Below, in pieces: positions 37,568 to 45,653 of a stretch of 64,000 bases of DNA. The translations under genes were made by a program, and so were the position numbers. The stretch covers positions 248,001-312,000 of the forward strand of contig NZ_BMLQ01000005.1 of assembly GCF_014645315.1 (NCBI RefSeq). The letters run 5' to 3'. Origin of the DNA: Citricoccus zhacaiensis (GTDB lineage Bacteria > Actinomycetota > Actinomycetes > Actinomycetales > Micrococcaceae). The notes under the pieces are model-generated. The model was not told the DNA's origin. It ran no database searches and saw only the letters and a program-made list of their open reading frames with translations. The number at the start of each line of letters is the position of its first letter. Position 1 is the first letter of the stretch.

Positions 37568-37663
37568 TCCGAGCAACGTGCGGTGCGCAGTTCCTTGACC
37601 CTGTTCTAGGAACACAGGGTGACCTGACGCTATAGCCCATCGTCAAGACTGAGGAACAGCCCC

Positions 37664-39292
37664 ATGCGCAGCCAGATGCCTCCACCGTCACGTCATCCTT
37701 CAGCACGGTCATCATCACGACGCCGGCCGCTCGCCGCCGGCGCGATGCTCGCGGTCCTGGCCCTCGCCGGCCCGTTGGCGGCCTGCGCTCCGGGAGGTGA
37801 ACCGCAGCCCACGGGAGAGCCGTCTCCCACGGACTCCTCGACCGCTGGACTCGAGCAGTTCTACGGCCAGGACCTGGAGTGGGAGGCGTGCGAGGACTAT
37901 GCGACCACCTCCACCGAGCAGAAGGTCTATGAGCTGATCGAGGGCACCGAGTGTGCGCGGATGGCAGTCCCGCTGGACTACGAGGACCCGGAGGGTGAGG
38001 AGGCCTCCGTGGCCGTGCTGAGAGTCCCGGCCCGGGGCGAGTCCCAGGGCCCGCTGGTCATCAACCCGGGCGGTCCGGGCGGGTCCGGGTTGATGGGCGC
38101 GGTCAACACGGCCACAGGGATGGCGGAGAGTCCCGTCACCGAGCAGTTCGACGTGGTCGGCTTCGATCCGCGCGGCGTCGGCGCCACCATCCCGGCGATC
38201 GACTGCTACTCGGATGCCGAGGCGGACTCCGGGGAGGTCGCGCTGGGTTCCCAGGGCACCACGGTGCAGTTCACGGAGGAGGACACCCGAGCGCTGACTG
38301 AGCGGTGCGCCGAAAGCTCCGGGGGCATGGAGGCCCTCGCCCATGTGGGCACCCGGGACACCGCGCGGGACATGGACGTGTTGCGAGAGGTCCTGGGCCA
38401 GGAGAAGCTCACCTACCTCGGCCAGAGCTACGGCACCCGGCTCGGGGCCGTCTATGCCGAACAGTTCCCCGAGCGGGTCCGGGCCCTGATCCTGGACAGT
38501 GCCGGGGACCCCACGCAGGGCACCCTCGAGCGGCGCGTCAACGCCTATGCCGGCTTTCAGGCCGCCTTCGACGAACTGGCGAAGGCCTGCGCGTCAGAGC
38601 CCGATTGCCCCCTGGGTGATGACCCGGCCCAGGCCACCGAGAGGTTCCAGGAGATCGTGCAGCCGTTGCGGGAGGATCCGGTGCCCGCACTGGGCGTCGA
38701 GCTGGACTTCGACGGCGCGGTCGGCGGGGTGATCGCGGGTCTGTACTCGCCGCAGAGCTGGGAGGACATCATCACCGGGATCCGGGAGGTCGAGCAGGGC
38801 CGTGGGGACACCCTGCTGCAGTTGAGCTACGCGTTCAGCCTGCGTGACCCGGAGGGCGGCTGGCCCAATCAGAACGAGGCGAACCACGCCATCAACTGCA
38901 TGGACGAGGAACGTCTGAGTCCGGAGGAGGGAGCCCAGCTGAGGCAGCAGACCTACGAGCGGGCCCCGTTCATGGACCCCGGGGTGGACGTCAGCAGCGG
39001 CGCCCGCGAGGGCTGTGAGCACTGGCCGGCCGAGCCGACGCTCGGCTTCCCCCATGCTCAGGACATCGAGGGCCTGCCGGAGACCCTGGTGGTGGCCCTC
39101 ACCCAGGATCCGACCACTCCGTATGAGGGCTCGGAGGCCATGGCCGCCTCGCTCGGCAGCTCCCTGCTGACCGTGGAGGGGCAGGGGCACACGATCGTCG
39201 CCGCAGGCCTCAGTGACTGTGTGAACCAGGTTGCCGCGGACTACCTGATCGAGTTGAAGACCCCGGAGGAGGGGGCGAGCTGTACCCTGTGA
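37664..39292 (+). CDS. Secreted lipoprotein alpha/beta-hydrolase (TAP-like tripeptidyl aminopeptidase family)
   Basis: 542 residues. Basic N-terminus, hydrophobic stretch and lipobox LAAC (Cys41) mark a lipoprotein. The alpha/beta-hydrolase core has VINPGGPGGSG (oxyanion region), GFDPRGVG and the nucleophile elbow GQSYGTRLG (Ser255); a TAP_C-type ending has VALTQDPTTPYEG (acid) and VEGQGHTIV (catalytic His). Such enzymes release tripeptides or act as serine esterases outside the membrane; Streptomyces SlpD/E and mycobacterial CaeA are relatives. Followed with overlap by a MerR regulator. Confidence 0.9.
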   Translation: MRSQMPPPSRHPSARSSSRRRPLAAGAMLAVLALAGPLAACAPGGEPQPTGEPSPTDSSTAGLEQFYGQDLEWEACEDYATTSTEQKVYELIEGTECARMAVPLDYEDPEGEEASVAVLRVPARGESQGPLVINPGGPGGSGLMGAVNTATGMAESPVTEQFDVVGFDPRGVGATIPAIDCYSDAEADSGEVALGSQGTTVQFTEEDTRALTERCAESSGGMEALAHVGTRDTARDMDVLREVLGQEKLTYLGQSYGTRLGAVYAEQFPERVRALILDSAGDPTQGTLERRVNAYAGFQAAFDELAKACASEPDCPLGDDPAQATERFQEIVQPLREDPVPALGVELDFDGAVGGVIAGLYSPQSWEDIITGIREVEQGRGDTLLQLSYAFSLRDPEGGWPNQNEANHAINCMDEERLSPEEGAQLRQQTYERAPFMDPGVDVSSGAREGCEHWPAEPTLGFPHAQDIEGLPETLVVALTQDPTTPYEGSEAMAASLGSSLLTVEGQGHTIVAAGLSDCVNQVAADYLIELKTPEEGASCTL

Positions 39293-40053
39293 CCTCGGGG
39301 GTGAGCGGTGTGTGGAGCACGCGGGAAGTGGCAGAGCTGGCCGGGACCACGGTCAACGCCGTGCGCTTCTACCACCGTTCAGGGCTGCTGGAGGAGCCCG
39401 AGCGCAAGTCCAACGGCTACAAGCAGTACCGGGCCCGCCACCTGGTGCGGCTGCTGCGGATCCGCCGCCTGCGGGACCTGGGGGTGCCCCTGTCCCGGAT
39501 CGGGGCCGTGGACGCGGAGGGTGACGAGGCGCTGGAGGCGCTGCGGGTGCTGGACGCCGAGCTGCAGGAGACCATCCAGCGCCTGCAAGGGGCCCGGGCG
39601 GAGGTGGCCGCGATCCTGGAACACCGTGCGCCGCCCGGCGTCCCGGCGGGATTCGAGACGGTGGCGCCCCTGATGTCCGAGGCGGACCGGTCCATCGTGT
39701 CCATCTACGGGCAGCTGTACGACGAGCAGGCCATGGCGGACGTGCGGCGCATGATCGCCCGGGACACGGACGGGGCGTCCCGCGCACTGGACCGGGAGTT
39801 CGCCGAGCTGCCCGAAGACGCAGGTGAGGCCCGCCGTCAGGACCTGGCCGAACGCCTGGCCCCCGTGCTGGCCACGCATCTGATCGACTATCCGTGGCTG
39901 TCCGACCCCGGGCCCCACCTGTCCCGGGCGCAGTCCGTCACGGACCGCACCATGGCCGAGGCGATGGCCGAGCTCTACACTGCTGCGCAGCGGGATGTCC
40001 TCCGCCGCGTCCTGCTCATCGTCCGCACCGAGCGGGAATCACGGCCGCGCTGA
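39289..40053 (+). CDS. MerR-family transcriptional regulator
   Basis: 254 residues from a GTG overlapping the peptidase stop (GTGA). Winged HTH at residues 9-75: WSTREVAELAGTTVNAVRFY and HRSGLLEEPERKSNGYKQY, then a coiled-coil segment (about 85-115) and a helical effector region resembling the TipA-like or GyrI-less group; no Cys metal site is visible. It is probably co-expressed with the peptidase gene. Its last four codons and stop lie inside a 61-bp dispersed repeat, so the C-terminus may have been reshaped by that element. Confidence 0.88.
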   Translation: MTSGVSGVWSTREVAELAGTTVNAVRFYHRSGLLEEPERKSNGYKQYRARHLVRLLRIRRLRDLGVPLSRIGAVDAEGDEALEALRVLDAELQETIQRLQGARAEVAAILEHRAPPGVPAGFETVAPLMSEADRSIVSIYGQLYDEQAMADVRRMIARDTDGASRALDREFAELPEDAGEARRQDLAERLAPVLATHLIDYPWLSDPGPHLSRAQSVTDRTMAEAMAELYTAAQRDVLRRVLLIVRTERESRPR

Positions 40054-40098
40054 CTGTCGATCCGCCCGGCGTTTCCCTACCTCAACTGCGGCCGTGAT
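40038..40098. repeat. 61-bp palindrome-ended dispersed element, copy A
   Basis: Begins ATCACGGC and ends GCCGTGAT, perfect 8-bp terminal inverted repeats. The right half (TTTCCCTACCTCAACTGCGG) is identical to copy B. It overlaps the end of the MerR gene. Other copies: 44203-44263, 55273-55333 and 55848-55908. Confidence 0.85.
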
Positions 40099-40158
40099 CC
40101 TGCGGCGCGCGCACGATCCGGCGGCAGCTCGCGCGCGGTCCGGAGGTGGCAGGGCCCG

Positions 40159-40941
40159 TCAGTGCCGCCAGCGTGGCACCACGAGCGGGCTGCCGGACTC
40201 GGGATCGGGGATCACGCGGGCGTCCAGGCCGAAGACGTCCGCCACCAGTGCCTCGGTGATCACCTCGGCAGGGGTGCCGGTCTGCACCACGGTGCCCCCG
40301 TGCATGGCGATGATGTGGTCGGCGTAGCGCGCGGCCTGGTTGAGATCGTGCAGTACGGCCACCAGGGTGTGGCCGGTGCTGCGGTTGAGGCCCAGGCACA
40401 GCTCCAGCAGCTCGATCTGGTGGCTGAGGTCCAGGTAGGTGGTGGGCTCGTCCAGGAGCAGGATGGGTGTCTGCTGGGCCAGGGCCACGGCCATCCAGAC
40501 GCGCTGGCGCTGGCCTCCCGAGAGCTCGTCCACCAGCCGGCCGGAGAGCTGGCGGACCCCGGTGGCGTCCATCGCCTCTGCCACGGCCCGTTCGTCCTCC
40601 GGGGACCAGGGCGTGAAGAGGGACTGGTGCGGGTACCGTCCGCGCGTGACGAGGTCCACCACGCGGATACCGTCCGGGGCCACGGGGCCCTGGGGGAGCA
40701 GCCCGATCTGGCGCGCCACCTGCTTGGTGGGCATCGAGTGCAGCGCCTGCCCGTCCAGCAGCACGTTGCCGCGGCTCGGCGCGAGCAACCGCGTCAGGCT
40801 CTTGAGCAGGGTGGACTTGCCGCAGGCGTTGGGTCCCACGATCACGGTGAAGCGGCCGTCCGGGATGGCCACGGAGACCTCGGGGCAGACCACCTGGTCC
40901 TGGTAGCCGAGCGCGGCCTCCTCCACGAGCAGTCGGGTCAT
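40159..40941 (-). CDS. Fe-siderophore ABC importer, ATP-binding protein (second system)
   Basis: 260 residues, FecE type: Walker A GPNACGKST, signature LSGGQRQRVWMAV, Walker B ILLLDEPTTYLD and switch His in VLHDLNQAARY. Last gene of the second importer, overlapping the permease upstream by four bases. It is a close relative of the ATPase at 17521-18348 but not identical, so this is an independent system. Confidence 0.95.
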   Translation of the reverse strand: MTRLLVEEAALGYQDQVVCPEVSVAIPDGRFTVIVGPNACGKSTLLKSLTRLLAPSRGNVLLDGQALHSMPTKQVARQIGLLPQGPVAPDGIRVVDLVTRGRYPHQSLFTPWSPEDERAVAEAMDATGVRQLSGRLVDELSGGQRQRVWMAVALAQQTPILLLDEPTTYLDLSHQIELLELCLGLNRSTGHTLVAVLHDLNQAARYADHIIAMHGGTVVQTGTPAEVITEALVADVFGLDARVIPDPESGSPLVVPRWRH

Positions 40942-42065
40942 CTGGTCCTACCTTCTCTCATGAGCAGCCACAGGAAATACAGTCCGCCGATGCACACGGT
41001 CACGATCCCGACCGGCAGCGGCGAGTCCGGGTGGATCCGCTGGGCGGTCACGTCGGCCAACAGCAACAGCAGGGACCCGACGGCGGCCGTGGGCCCGAGT
41101 GCGAGGCCGTCGGTATGCACCAGCCGCCGGGCGATCTGCGGTGCGGCCAGCGCGATGAAGGAGATGGGCCCCACGGTGGCGGTGGCCAGGGCGGTCAGGC
41201 CCACGCCGATCACGACGGCGGCCACCTGCACCGCGCGTACCTTCTGTCCCAGCGCGGTGGCGAACGGGACGCCGATCCGGGTCAGTTTCATGGGCCGGGC
41301 CAGCAGCGTCGCGGCGGCCAGGAAGGCCGCGGAGACCGTCAGGACCAGCAGGAACGTGGGCCAGGTGACCCCGGAGAGGTTTCCGGCGCCCCACAGCCCG
41401 GCCATGATGGCGTCCTCCACGGTGGCGGTCAGCTGGATCCAGACGTTGGCCGAGCCCAGCATGGCGCTGACCCCGATCCCCACGATGATCAGCCGCACTC
41501 CGCGCACGGCCCCGCGCCGGATGGACAGCACGAACACCAGGAGCGCCGTCACGAGGCCGCCGGTCAGGGCCCCGGCCATGGTGGCCGCGGAGCCGCCGCC
41601 GAGCACGAGCATGACGATGAGCGCGCCCGTGAAGGAGCCGGTCTGGAACCCGATGATGTCCGGGGATCCCAGGGGATTGCCGGTGAGGTTCTGGAAGATG
41701 GAGCCGCTGGCCGCCAGGCAGGTGCCCAGCAGGATGGCCATGAGCACGCGGGGGGCCCGCCATTCCGCCACCACCATGGTGGTGTAGTCGTCGCCTCGGC
41801 CGAACAGTGCGGTGAGCGCCTCGCTGACGGTGATCTGGGCGGAGCCGGAGGTGATCGCGTAGAACGCCAACAGGATGGTGGCCGCCCAGAGCACGGCGCA
41901 GACCCGTACCGATCGGGCGTCGAGCAGCAGCATCGGGCGGTCCCGGGGGCCGATCCGGTACATCCGTCGGCCGAAGTCCACGGTGGGCTGCGGCCGGGGG
42001 CTCGCCGGTCCGGTGGACGTCCGTTCTGCGGTCATGGCGTCTCTGGTCCTTGGTTCTGCGGTCAC
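40938..42065 (-). CDS. Fe-siderophore ABC importer, FecCD permease (second system, second permease)
   Basis: 375 residues from a GTG at 42065; an internal ATG at 42035 (365 residues) is an alternative, and the two start regions carry a short duplicated MTAE segment. FecCD motifs: WRAPRVLMAILLGTCLAASG, NPLGSPDIIGFQTGS and DSPLPVGIVTVCIGGLYFLW. About nine helices. Starts five bases after the other permease gene ends. Confidence 0.94.
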   Translation of the reverse strand: MTAEPRTRDAMTAERTSTGPASPRPQPTVDFGRRMYRIGPRDRPMLLLDARSVRVCAVLWAATILLAFYAITSGSAQITVSEALTALFGRGDDYTTMVVAEWRAPRVLMAILLGTCLAASGSIFQNLTGNPLGSPDIIGFQTGSFTGALIVMLVLGGGSAATMAGALTGGLVTALLVFVLSIRRGAVRGVRLIIVGIGVSAMLGSANVWIQLTATVEDAIMAGLWGAGNLSGVTWPTFLLVLTVSAAFLAAATLLARPMKLTRIGVPFATALGQKVRAVQVAAVVIGVGLTALATATVGPISFIALAAPQIARRLVHTDGLALGPTAAVGSLLLLLADVTAQRIHPDSPLPVGIVTVCIGGLYFLWLLMREGRTR

Positions 42066-42069
42066 GGGA

Positions 42070-43119
42070 TCAGGCCTCCGTGACCCGGGAGCGGCGGACC
42101 ATGTAGATCAGCACGGGGGCGCCGATGAAGGCGGTGACCACCCCGACCGGGACCTCGCCGGCCACGATGACCCGGCCCAGTACGTCCGCCAGGCCCAGCA
42201 CGGTGGGTGCCAGTAGGATCGAGTAGGTCATGATCCAGCCCTGATGGGGTCCCACGATCATGCGAGCCAGGTGGGGCGCCATCAGGCCGATGAACCCGAT
42301 GGGGCCGGCGGTGGCGGTGGCGCCCCCGGCGAGCAGGGCGATGGCCAGCAGCGCCACGAGGCGGAGGCGCTGGGGGTGTGCACCCATGGCCACGGCGGAG
42401 GCCTCGCCGAGGGAGAGCACGTCCAGGGACCGGGTGCTGCACAGGGCGATGAGCAGTCCGGCGGCGATGAAGGGGGCGATCGCCAGGGTGGCCTCGAGCG
42501 GCTGGGAGGCGGTGGTGCCGGCCGACCAGCCGCGCATCCTGGCCAGGATGTCCGAGTTGGAGAGCAGCACGGCCGAGGAGAAGCCGGAGAGCACTGCCCC
42601 CAGCGCCACCCCGGACAACGTCATCCGTACCGGGCTGGACCGGACCGCCCCGCTATTGCCGATGGCGAACACGAGCACCGAGGTGATCAGCGCTCCGGCG
42701 AAGGACCACCACATGTACGAGGAGATGTCCGTGACCCCGAAGAAGGCGAGTCCCACCACCACGGCCAGGGAGGCCCCGGCGGTGACGCCCAGGATCCCCG
42801 GGTCCGCCAGGGGGTTGCGGGTGACGGCCTGCATCAGCCCGCCGGCCACGCCCAATGCGGCCCCTGCCAGCAGGATGAGGACGGTGCGGGGTACGCGCGA
42901 CTGCCAGACCACCTGGGAGACGGGCTCGTCCGGGTCCGGGTGGAGCAGGAACTGCAGGAGCTCGCCGGGAGCCACCGCCCGGGAGCCGACCATCATGCTC
43001 AGGGTGAGGGCCACGAGGCAGAAGGCCACGAGGGGCAGCATCCCAATCAGGCGGCCGGGGACCCGGGGGACCCCGGTGGCGGGTGGATCGGCCCGTGCGG
43101 GCGCGGTGATGGCCGTCAT
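42070..43119 (-). CDS. Fe-siderophore ABC importer, FecCD permease (second system, first permease)
   Basis: 349 residues. FecCD motifs: RVPRTVLILLAGAALGVAGG, NPLADPGILGVTAGASLAVV, GFIGLMAPHLARMIVGPHQG and the C-terminal PVGVVTAFIGAPVLIYMV. Partner of the next permease in the channel. Seven bases separate it from the binding-protein gene. Confidence 0.95.
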   Translation of the reverse strand: MTAITAPARADPPATGVPRVPGRLIGMLPLVAFCLVALTLSMMVGSRAVAPGELLQFLLHPDPDEPVSQVVWQSRVPRTVLILLAGAALGVAGGLMQAVTRNPLADPGILGVTAGASLAVVVGLAFFGVTDISSYMWWSFAGALITSVLVFAIGNSGAVRSSPVRMTLSGVALGAVLSGFSSAVLLSNSDILARMRGWSAGTTASQPLEATLAIAPFIAAGLLIALCSTRSLDVLSLGEASAVAMGAHPQRLRLVALLAIALLAGGATATAGPIGFIGLMAPHLARMIVGPHQGWIMTYSILLAPTVLGLADVLGRVIVAGEVPVGVVTAFIGAPVLIYMVRRSRVTEA

Positions 43120-43126
43120 CGAGAGG

Positions 43127-44095
43127 TCAGGAGACCTTCTCGGAGGTGCTCATCTGCTCAGCGAGGGCGTCCAGCCAGTCAGCATAGGTGCGGGAGGTCA
43201 TCGCTCCCTTGGAGCCCCAGTTGCCGAGCTGGTCCGCCGCCACGGCCGGCAGGCTGTCCCAGAGTTCGGCGCTGAAGTCGTACTCATCCGAGTAGCCCTC
43301 CACCAGGATGATGTCCGCGGGGAAGGTGGAGGCCTCCTCCCAGGCGACCTGGCCCCAACGGTTGCCGGTCTCGGGGGCGGGCGGGCCCACCACGGTGGCG
43401 CCGAGCTCCTCCAGCAGGTTGGCCTGGGGGAAGCCGACCCCGGTGTAGAGCATCTCCTTGGTCGGGCTCGTGAACATGACGTCGAGATCGTTCTCGCCCG
43501 CAGCCACGCTGAAGGCCTCCTTGGCGTCCGCGTAGTCCTCGTCCGCCTGTGTGATGTTCTCGGCCTCAGGGTCTGCCCCGAGGAAGGCGGCGATCTCCCG
43601 GTTGGCGGTGATTCCCTCGTCCACCGTCTCCGCGGAGGGCAGCGGGATGAAGTCGGCCACCCGGGTCAGCTGGGTGTTGACGTCCTCGTCGAACCAGGCC
43701 CAGCCGTCGGCGTCGCCCTGGCCGATGACCGCGTCCGGGCGCAGCTCGGCGAGCTTCTCCACGTCGATCTCGCCGTCCACGCCGATCCGCTCGATGCCGC
43801 TGATGTCGATGTCACCCATGACGAAGGGGTTCTCGCAGTCGAAGCCGAAGAGCGCGTCGGGCTCGATCCCGTACTCGTGCAGGGTGCTGTACGCGTAGCA
43901 GTCCATCACGAGGGTCTCGGGCTGCTGCTCGAAGGAGATCTCCACGCCCTCCAGCGTCGGGTGGGTCAGGGTGACGGCGCCGCCCTTGGCCGGGTCCGCG
44001 CTCGCGGTGCTGTCAGCTCCCTCGGTCGTGCCGGCGCAGAGCAGGAGGGCACCTGCGGCCAAGGTGAGGGGGAGGGCGAGGGGGAGGCGCTTCAC
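43127..44095 (-). CDS. Fe-siderophore ABC importer, substrate-binding protein (second system) with atypical lipobox
   Basis: 322 residues. Hydrophobic signal region MKRLPLALPLTLAAGALLLC contains Cys20, but the preceding residues LLL lack the small residue expected at -1 of a lipobox, so lipidation is uncertain and signal peptidase I cleavage is possible. The mature part is a class III binding protein with LAELRPDAVIGQG and a C-terminal Glu-rich docking surface. Preceded by two iron boxes at 44146-44179 and first of the four-gene unit. Confidence 0.9.
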   Translation of the reverse strand: MKRLPLALPLTLAAGALLLCAGTTEGADSTASADPAKGGAVTLTHPTLEGVEISFEQQPETLVMDCYAYSTLHEYGIEPDALFGFDCENPFVMGDIDISGIERIGVDGEIDVEKLAELRPDAVIGQGDADGWAWFDEDVNTQLTRVADFIPLPSAETVDEGITANREIAAFLGADPEAENITQADEDYADAKEAFSVAAGENDLDVMFTSPTKEMLYTGVGFPQANLLEELGATVVGPPAPETGNRWGQVAWEEASTFPADIILVEGYSDEYDFSAELWDSLPAVAADQLGNWGSKGAMTSRTYADWLDALAEQMSTSEKVS

Positions 44096-44145
44096 GTGGA
44101 GCCTTTCGGTGGCCGGGCAGCCCCCGGTGGGGCGAACGGCGTTGG

Positions 44146-44179
44146 TTAGGTGAGACTTACTTAGTGAAGGCTACCCTAA
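44146..44179 (-). promoter_or_regulatory. Two overlapping iron boxes of the second Fe-siderophore importer
   Basis: Box 1, 44146-44164, TTAGGTGAGACTTACTTAG (15 of 19 to the DtxR/IdeR consensus). Box 2, 44161-44179, TTAGTGAAGGCTACCCTAA (16 of 19). They overlap by four bases and lie 51-84 bp upstream of the ATG. Confidence 0.7.
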
Positions 44180-44202
44180 CTAACTGCCGCCCTCGCCCCA
44201 TG

Positions 44203-44263
44203 ATCACGGCACCACGAACTGTCGACTCCATCGGCGTTTCCCTACCTCAACTGCGGCCGTGAT
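44203..44263. repeat. 61-bp palindrome-ended dispersed element, copy B
   Basis: ATCACGGC...GCCGTGAT ends, 61 bp, right half identical to copy A. It lies just upstream of the iron boxes of the second importer; together copies A and B bracket that operon. Confidence 0.85.
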
Positions 44264-44299
44264 CCGGTGGCGGCGCGGGGCTGGGCTGGGTATGCCGAA

Positions 44300-44330
44300 G
44301 GGCGCGACTCCCGTGGTGGGAGTCGCGCCC
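44300..44330 (-). terminator. Strong hairpin terminator after mscL
   Basis: Perfect 13-bp stem GGGCGCGACTCCC/GGGAGTCGCGCCC with a 5-nt loop, 57 bp beyond the mscL stop. On the minus strand it is followed by TTCGG, so the T-run is short. Confidence 0.7.
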
Positions 44331-44387
44331 TTCGCCGCCCGTGTGGGCGGATGGATCAGTCCGGGTGGCGGCGGTGACGCCGGTGGG

Positions 44388-44813
44388 TCAGTTCTCCGTC
44401 CGCGGCGGCACGGAGCCGCCGCTGCGGTTCGCTGCCAGCAGGTCGCGGATCTCGGTGAGGAGGACGACGTCGTCGGAGGGCTCCACGGCGTCCGGGTCGA
44501 TGCCGAGCTTGCGGTTGCGCATCTCGATCATCTTGTTCATGGGCATCACGATGACGAAGTAGACGGCGGCGGCGATGAGCAGGAAGTTGACGACGGCGGT
44601 CAGCAGCACCCCGAACCGGATGTCATTGCCGTTGAAGGTCACCACGGCGAACGAGTCGAAGTTCGGCGACTGGGTGAGGCCGGAGATGAACGGCATCAGC
44701 ACGGAATCGACCATGGCGGTGATGACGGCGCCGAAGGCGGAACCGATGACGACGGCAACCGCCAAGTCGATGACGTTGCCCTTCATGATGAAGTCTTTGA
44801 ATCCCTGGAGCAT
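44388..44813 (-). CDS. mscL: Large-conductance mechanosensitive channel
   Basis: 141 residues from the ATG at 44813, the family's usual length. MLQGFKDFIMKGNVIDLAVA opens the protein, the first transmembrane helix (IDLAVAVVIGSAFGAVITAM) has the constriction residues, a periplasmic loop follows, then TM2 (about 75-100) and a cytoplasmic helix ending LLTEIRDLLAANR. The channel opens under membrane tension and protects against hypo-osmotic shock. TACGTT lies 6 nt before this ATG; a longer start at 44852 lacks homology. Confidence 0.96.
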   Translation of the reverse strand: MLQGFKDFIMKGNVIDLAVAVVIGSAFGAVITAMVDSVLMPFISGLTQSPNFDSFAVVTFNGNDIRFGVLLTAVVNFLLIAAAVYFVIVMPMNKMIEMRNRKLGIDPDAVEPSDDVVLLTEIRDLLAANRSGGSVPPRTEN

Positions 44814-44914
44814 GGCCTCAACGTAGACCGACTGCGCCCCGGCGGCCACCACATCCGGGGTGACACGCCGGGGACACTGGTCCTCCCATCACAGAGACGT
44901 GCTGGTCAGGGGCA

Positions 44915-45481
44915 TCACCACCGGTGCGCCACGTCAACGACGAGTCGTGAGCCGGTGCCCGGACCGTCGAGGATGAACACCCGGTACGGCAACCGGGCGC
45001 GGTTGCCGATGCCGAAGACGGTGTGGCCCTCGAAGCTTCCCCCGTAGGCCACCTGCCGGAAGGTGGAGTACCCGGCCACGTTGGCGACGCTGTCCCAGTT
45101 GGACGGGTTGTAGGTGGGCCGGCCGGCGGAGTTGTAGGCGTTGGCGTAGACGGTAATGCTCAGGTCCTTTCCGATCATCGGGATGTGGGTGCCGGTGCCG
45201 ACCTCCTGGATGGAGCCGTAGTGCGCCTCATAGCCTTTGACCTTGTAGTTCAGGTCCACGACCATCCGGTCGTAGCAGTCGTGCCGACCGGTGCGGACCC
45301 GGGTGACCTGGGCGCTGGACATGGTGGAGACGGACTTGGCGGTGGAGCCCCACGTGATGCCGCAGTAGGGCTCGTTGTAGGGCCCCGAGGCAGCGGCCGG
45401 CGGTGGGGCGGCCGCACTCATGCCCGTGGCGAGTCCCACGGCGAGGACGAAGGTCCCGAGGGTTGCAAGTGGTTTCTTCAT
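44915..45481 (-). CDS. Secreted AMIN-like domain protein
   Basis: 188 residues from the ATG at 45481. Sec signal peptide MKKPLATLGTFVLAVGLATG with likely cleavage near the AAAS region. The rest resembles the AMIN-like domain proteins of actinobacteria: ITWGSTAKSV near the start of the mature part, TGRHDCYDRMVVDLNYKVKG in the middle and FILDGPGTGSRLVVDVAHRW at the end. Two Cys (about residues 42 and 73) could form a disulfide. AMIN-like domains are thought to bind cell wall or septal polymers. Function not proven. Confidence 0.78.
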   Translation of the reverse strand: MKKPLATLGTFVLAVGLATGMSAAAPPPAAASGPYNEPYCGITWGSTAKSVSTMSSAQVTRVRTGRHDCYDRMVVDLNYKVKGYEAHYGSIQEVGTGTHIPMIGKDLSITVYANAYNSAGRPTYNPSNWDSVANVAGYSTFRQVAYGGSFEGHTVFGIGNRARLPYRVFILDGPGTGSRLVVDVAHRW

Positions 45482-45653
45482 GGCCGTGCCTTCTTCCCGG
45501 GGCACCGCAGTTACGGTGCCAAGTGGAAGAATTGTGCGCCGGGCGGCGGTGGAGGGACAGCCCGGCCGGGCGCCCAGAGCGTTGCGATTCGGCGCCCATA
45601 TCCGCCGGCCGGCCGGCCCATGGCTACGGTTCGGTCAAGGGGGCGGAATCGGG

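Noticed and set aside
37664-39292. Peptidase considered as part of the HipBA module
   Set aside because: It is divergent, has its own signal peptide, and is coupled to a MerR gene instead.
44203-44263. 61-bp element interpreted as an attC or phage attachment site
   Set aside because: No integrase, no conserved core site next to a tRNA, and copies lie at unrelated loci with differing interiors.
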